From IMG/VR virus record IMGVR_UViG_3300031578_005154, positions 1 to 24,727 of that record: 24,727 nt of DNA. One strand, 5' to 3'. The notes under the pieces were generated by a model. That model saw nothing but the letters and a program-made list of their open reading frames with translations, was not told the DNA's origin and made no database searches. Shown piece by piece: positions 13,101 through 19,100 of this stretch. The stretch's first letter is position 1. Each line of letters opens with the position of its first letter. The DNA comes from a virus. A program made the translations under genes and the position numbers.

Positions 13101-16100
13101 ATGATGATGGAACCCTGGCAGATATTACAGACTTCTCTTTTGATATAAGTGAATTCTTTAAAGAACGTCCACATATTTTTGAAGCTTACAAGGCACTAGA
13201 ACAGTTCTCTTCAACAATAGAGAGATCTGTCCATAAGTATTCCAGGTCTTTAACCAGGTTCATTCATGATGCTACATACTCTACTGGAGTGCGACTGGAT
13301 TCACAGAGGGCAAAGAATAGGTATAAGATCCGTGACGAGTTTGTTCATTACTTGTTAAGTAACTACCTCTACACTGGAGAGTATTCTATTCCAGAGGCTC
13401 CGGACTATGTTAGAGGAGACATGGTGCTTACCGGTGCGCGTGCTTTTAATCAACAGTTCATTAGCCAGGTTAAGGCCCTGAAGAAATATTTCAATGATAA
13501 GAAGATAGATAGCCGTTTTATATCACATCTGTCTACTTATTATAATCCACTTAGTAAAACCTATGAACTACGATTTAGTGGTGGTACTAACCTTGACCGG
13601 CCAGACCTTCTGGATTTCAGGGAGGCTTTTCATCAGCTGAACCAGATAGACTTTACTTATCACAAAGGTCCTGGTATCTATACAGCCTCACTGAAAAAGA
13701 AACCAATGGCAGATGATGAGTTCTCTGAATTTCAGAAAGCTTTTGTTACCTATGGTATAATGCATAACGGTCTTAGCTTTGGAGCTACAAACTATAGCAT
13801 GGTCCTGCCAGAATCACTCTATATTGAGGCGGATAGACTGATAGAGAATCTCCTTCATACCTATACAGCGCCGGAGAATAAGGAGAAGCTCCAGGGACTG
13901 ATGGAACATTTCCAGGTGGAGCTTGCGATAAATCATGGTAAAGAGATACCTATTATTAAATCAGTAAGAGATGTTAGGCCATGGCCCACAGGATCAAAAT
14001 CTGATGGGACCTTTATTTATAGTGGTTATGATGAAGGAATATATTATGATAAGCGGTTTTTAAATACTGACTTCGCAGGTGAAGTAGAAGAGGGTAATAT
14101 GACCTATCCTAAGTTCATGCATACTCGTAACGGTGATAATCACTGGGTATATGTTCGTATCAATAATGCCCAGGCATCAGTAGTATATTATCAGCTTATT
14201 GGAAGGGTTAATCCTTTTAAACATTACAGTGTTGATAACTCAGTTTTTGAGAAGCCTTATAAAATCTCTGAAGCCTTTGGTGTTGTGGATCCTATCTTCG
14301 GTTCTCCTATAAAAAATATTGCTGTAAGGGATGTTAATAACACCTCTATAAACTTCGAGGGTAAAGAAATAAATATAGGAGATACTATCACTCTAACTAC
14401 CCATAGTGATCCCAGCAGGCTTAATAAAAAATATGTCCGAGTAAAAAGCAAAAAGCTTAAGAGTATTACTGTAGAGGCTATAGAGATAGAGGATGTGGAG
14501 CCTATGGCTAACCGTGCCATGGATACTGTAGATAATGTTGCTCTTGCGATAATAACAAAATTCCGTATGAAGGCATCACCGTTCTGGAATGGACCTAATG
14601 GTAAGGTTATGATGCTTAAGCACCGACTAGGAGAATCCAGGGCTTTTAAAAATGATCTTAACAGGAATGACTTTAACCGTATGCAGGTTATAAAAGAACG
14701 TCCGTTGAGCTATGGCGTTGAGGTATACATTGACCGTGGTGAACTGTTTAAATTTCTGGGAGAAGCTGATGCCGTACAGCTAAATCTTTTTAATAAAAAG
14801 TATCTTGATAATGAGGAGCTTAAAGATGATACCATTATTGTATCTCGTCTCGCTCCTGAAGACCGTGCTGTACCTAATGAACAGATAGAGAAGGTAGCTG
14901 CTTACTTTGAGAATGACTCTAGTGTGACTGAGCTTTATAATGATATTATAGAGAGAACAAAGAATGAGGGGCTTAAAAAACTTTACTCTGCTGTCCGTAG
15001 TCGTGTTGCTGCAGCTGATCTTAAACTCAACACTCTGGCTAAACTCCAACCTGGTGATGGTGCCAGGTATACTCTTGATGGTACTGTGCATGTTGATCTT
15101 GAGAATTTGGCCGCTGCCGGCTATACTACCGTAGAGCAAATAGATCGTGTAATAGCACATGAGGTTGTCCATGGCATTACTTCTAATGCCTATTGGAGTG
15201 ATGAGAAGTTCCGCGATGAGATAGATCAGTATTTCTCTGAGCTTATTAATAACGATATTATTCAGCAGGAAATTCTGAAAACTGTTGTTGCTGGTGATAA
15301 GGTTAGTATGCAGGGGATGAAGAGTGCTACAGAAATGCTTGCGGAAGTGATGGTTAACCCTGAGTTCTCAGAACTGCTTGAACGCATTCCTTATCCACAA
15401 CAGGAGAATAGATCCTGGCTGGGTAGATTGATAGATAAGATACTGGTAGCCCTGGGTATTAAGGATGCCAATATGGCTGATAGACTCAAAACAGTTATTG
15501 TTAAGCATACTCCCAAGGTAGCAGCATTTGAAAGGCTTGGTAATGATAAGTACAGGGATGCATCAGGTAAAATCTATCAGAGCCGTGGTGATCCTATGAG
15601 TGTTGATCATGGAGAGGCCAGCGAGGATCCACAGGCTGAGCTTGATAAAGCTATCATGGATAACTCTAAGAAGTACCAGATAGAGCTTAATGAGGATGGT
15701 ACAGAGGGAAAGTTCTATGTAAAGACATCTACCGGAGAGAAACTCAAGCGTATTACTGAACGTGCCAGTGGATTTATATCCTACTTTTTAAACCGTTCTA
15801 TAGATCCTGACCTTAGTTATGCTGAATATGCTGCTGATCGTAAGTGGGGAAATATCCCGGAAGATCATAAGCTTAGGACAGATGAAGGGAATATGGAGAC
15901 CAAAGAGGAGTATAGGGATAGATTAGAAGAGAGATCACTGGTAGGGAGAGTTAAAGGAAGTATTATTCACCTTAAATTGAAGGAGTTTTTTAATGAACAT
16001 TTCCGTCTTGGATATGATGTTAACCAGATGCGTAAGGATATGGTTGATCTTGCGAGTGAGACAGATGGTAAGGTTACACCCGAACATTACGACTGGATAA

Positions 16101-19100
16101 AGGATACAAAAGTCCTTGAGGCTATACTCTATAATGTAGGGATAAATATCCTACAGGATGCTCCTGATAATGTTAAGGATCCTTTTGTTATGTCCGAGAT
16201 TACAGTGGCCTCAGATGCTCTGGGATTTGCAGGTACAACTGACCTTATTGTACGTCATTCTGATGGCAGATATAGTGTTATTGACTGGAAGACCGGTGGC
16301 ACCTTTAACACTCGTTATGTAAATGATGTCCTTAAATATGGTAACCAGGATATACTCATTACAGATACCCAGCGTGACAGAGCCAAGTTGCAGATGACGA
16401 TATATGCTTTGATGCTAAAGATTAACCATCCTGAGATGAAGTTCCGGGACCTGCAGGTGGCATGGATACCAGGTAGATTCCAGGCAACACTTGAGGATAT
16501 GGATAGATTTGTTCATGCTCCTAGTTACCTGGCTATGCTGAAAACATTTCTTCAGGATAAGAGTGCTCTTAAAAAACATGGTTTACCAGAGGATGTGTAT
16601 GATCAGATTATTAAAGACAGTCCCAACGCTTTTAATCCATCACATTATTCTGACAAGGTATCATCAGAGCTTGTAGATAACCTTATTGATGCTACTAAAC
16701 GTCCGGAGCAAATATTTAACGAGAAAGTTCAAGAGCTTAATATTCTTCTTGGTGGTAGAGAGAATTTTGAATCACTGCCTAAAGCAGAGCGTGCGAAGGC
16801 CATGGTCCTTTGGAAAGAAATAGCTACTATGCGTATCGATCCGTCTATGTCTCTTGATCTTACCCTACAACATGATATAGGTGGTTTCGTTGAATGGTTT
16901 GGTAATTATTCAGATGTACCTATGGGTCAGTTCCAAGCCTGGAATAATTATCGTGATGAACAACGTCATAAAGTCGATAAGATTCATAACCATAATTTTA
17001 AAAATTTACAATCTCTTATTGAACCTGTTCTTAAAAAATATCTACGTGGTAGATTTAAAGTACGAGCTTTCGGTAAATATATTTTAGCAGATATAAAATA
17101 TCAGGATCTTTATGGATGGGCATTTAAAGATACTGAGATAGATGGATACTCCAGGGAGAGACTTATGCTTCCTGAAGATGAGGAATATAGGCTTCTTGAT
17201 AAAGAGCAGCAGGATCTGCTTAATTTTCTTAATGAGGAGTTTAGGAAGTTTTTTGTTGGAGAGAAAGCATACGGTAATCAGACAGCTACAATAGATAGTA
17301 AAGATAAGGAATTATCTGTTATTGATCTTTATAACCGTTCAAAGAATGAAGGAGAGAAATTTAAGTGGTATCCTGGATGGTTCCCAAAGGTTATGAAGAC
17401 TGCTGCTGAGGTGAATTATGAAGAAGGTGTACGGGCTTTAACAGGTAAGTCTCCTTCTGAAGTTTCAGATGTATTCGGTGGCCATATTGTAGGAGCATTT
17501 ACTCCTGCATCAATAAAAGAAAAAGCTAAACGGAGGCTTACGTATTATGTTGAGGATGAGTATCAAATGTATGATGATCGTAATATGTCTCTCCCTTTCC
17601 GTTATCTTGGTAGCTCCAAAATAGATAATGCAAGGGATTATACTAAGAACCTGGAATTTATGTTTGATGCCTTTCATAAGTCCACGGTTTATAAAAAACA
17701 TATGGATCCTGTTTATGCTGCCGGCCAAGCTTTAAAGCAGTACTTACAGATGCAGAAAGATGGTCGTGGCCAGCCTATGTTTGAGAATACAGTTAATTTC
17801 TTGAAAAAAGGACTAATGAGAGATATTCTTGGTAAACGTATGAGAATGAAATATTCTCGTTTACCATTACAGGTAGGTAAGTACAATGTCCATGTAGATA
17901 AGATTATTGAAATGATGATAGGATGGACCTCAGCTACGGTTATGTGGTTAAGACCTCTGCAGGGTGCCGGTAATGGTTTACATGCCAGTTTACTTACTTG
18001 GAGAGAAGCTTTAAAGGGGTCCATTGCTAATAAGTTTTTACATATCGATGGAGAACTTATTGATATGGAACTCCCTGATCGTAAGTGGGCTGATAAAATA
18101 TATAATACTGAATTTTTACCTAATGTTTTTCTTGGTAAGATACGCCAAGATAAATTATGGCTTATGGCAGAGCATTTACAGTATCTTCCTGATAACTTTG
18201 ATTATGCTACTAATCGCAGATTCTTACTTTCTACCAGGAATGCTATAAATGATAGTAGTTCTATGTATTTATTTCATTCTAAATGGGAAGAATATGTTTC
18301 GTTAACCACTATGGCAGCACAACTGCATCATCTTAAAAATCCTGTAACAGGTAAATCTCTCTGGGACTCTTATGAAGTACAGCAGGATGAAAATACGAAA
18401 GAATATGAAATTCATTGGATTGGTGGTAGACGGGGATTCCAGAAGAAAGGTAAAGGCGATGCTGCTGTCTACACGGATATTGAAGGGCTTACAGCTAATG
18501 AAATCAGTAAGCTTAAGAAGGTGCATGAAAGAATGCAGGGTGGATACAGAAAAGAAGAGGCAGCTAACGCAGAGTTATATGTTATGGGTAAGGCATTTAT
18601 TCAATTTAAAAAATACTTACCACGACTTTTAATGAATACATACCATGGTAAGCGTTATGAGGTCCCGCTTGGTAATTACCGTGATACGGGTGAACGTAAG
18701 GATGGAGAAACGGTATATGAATGGGTGGCTAGGATGAATGAAGGCCGCTGGCGTACCGTGGTAAATTCTATTATGGCAGTGACTAAATTTGGTAATCCAG
18801 AGTATAAATGGGCTAACCTTTCCTCTGAGCAAAAACAGAATATCGTTGATGCTATTATAAACATTGGTGTTATGGCTATGGCATATGGTGGTTACCTGGC
18901 TTTCTTCCGTGATGAGGATGATGATGATACCTTCAAGAAGTGGTGGTATAATTATCTCGTTATGAACCTCACTCAACAATATAATCCTATGGATCTTCTG
19001 CATACTCTTGAGTCTGCATCTCGTCCAGTGGCTCTTGCACGGAGTTATAAAGCAGTTACAGGCTTTACTAATCTTTTAGTTGCTACGGCTAATCTAACTG

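Noticed and set aside
14777-14791. QLNLF in the giant protein (residues 4549-4553) as a sliding-clamp motif
   Set aside because: In 6,045 residues about one QxxLF is expected by chance, so this single match carries little weight.
14780-15172. 130-codon minus-strand frame within the giant gene
   Set aside because: Its translation is rich in Ile/Leu/Ser/Lys without motifs, and it lies opposite a conserved coding region (just before zincin 2). It is best explained as a mirror of the giant gene's codon use.
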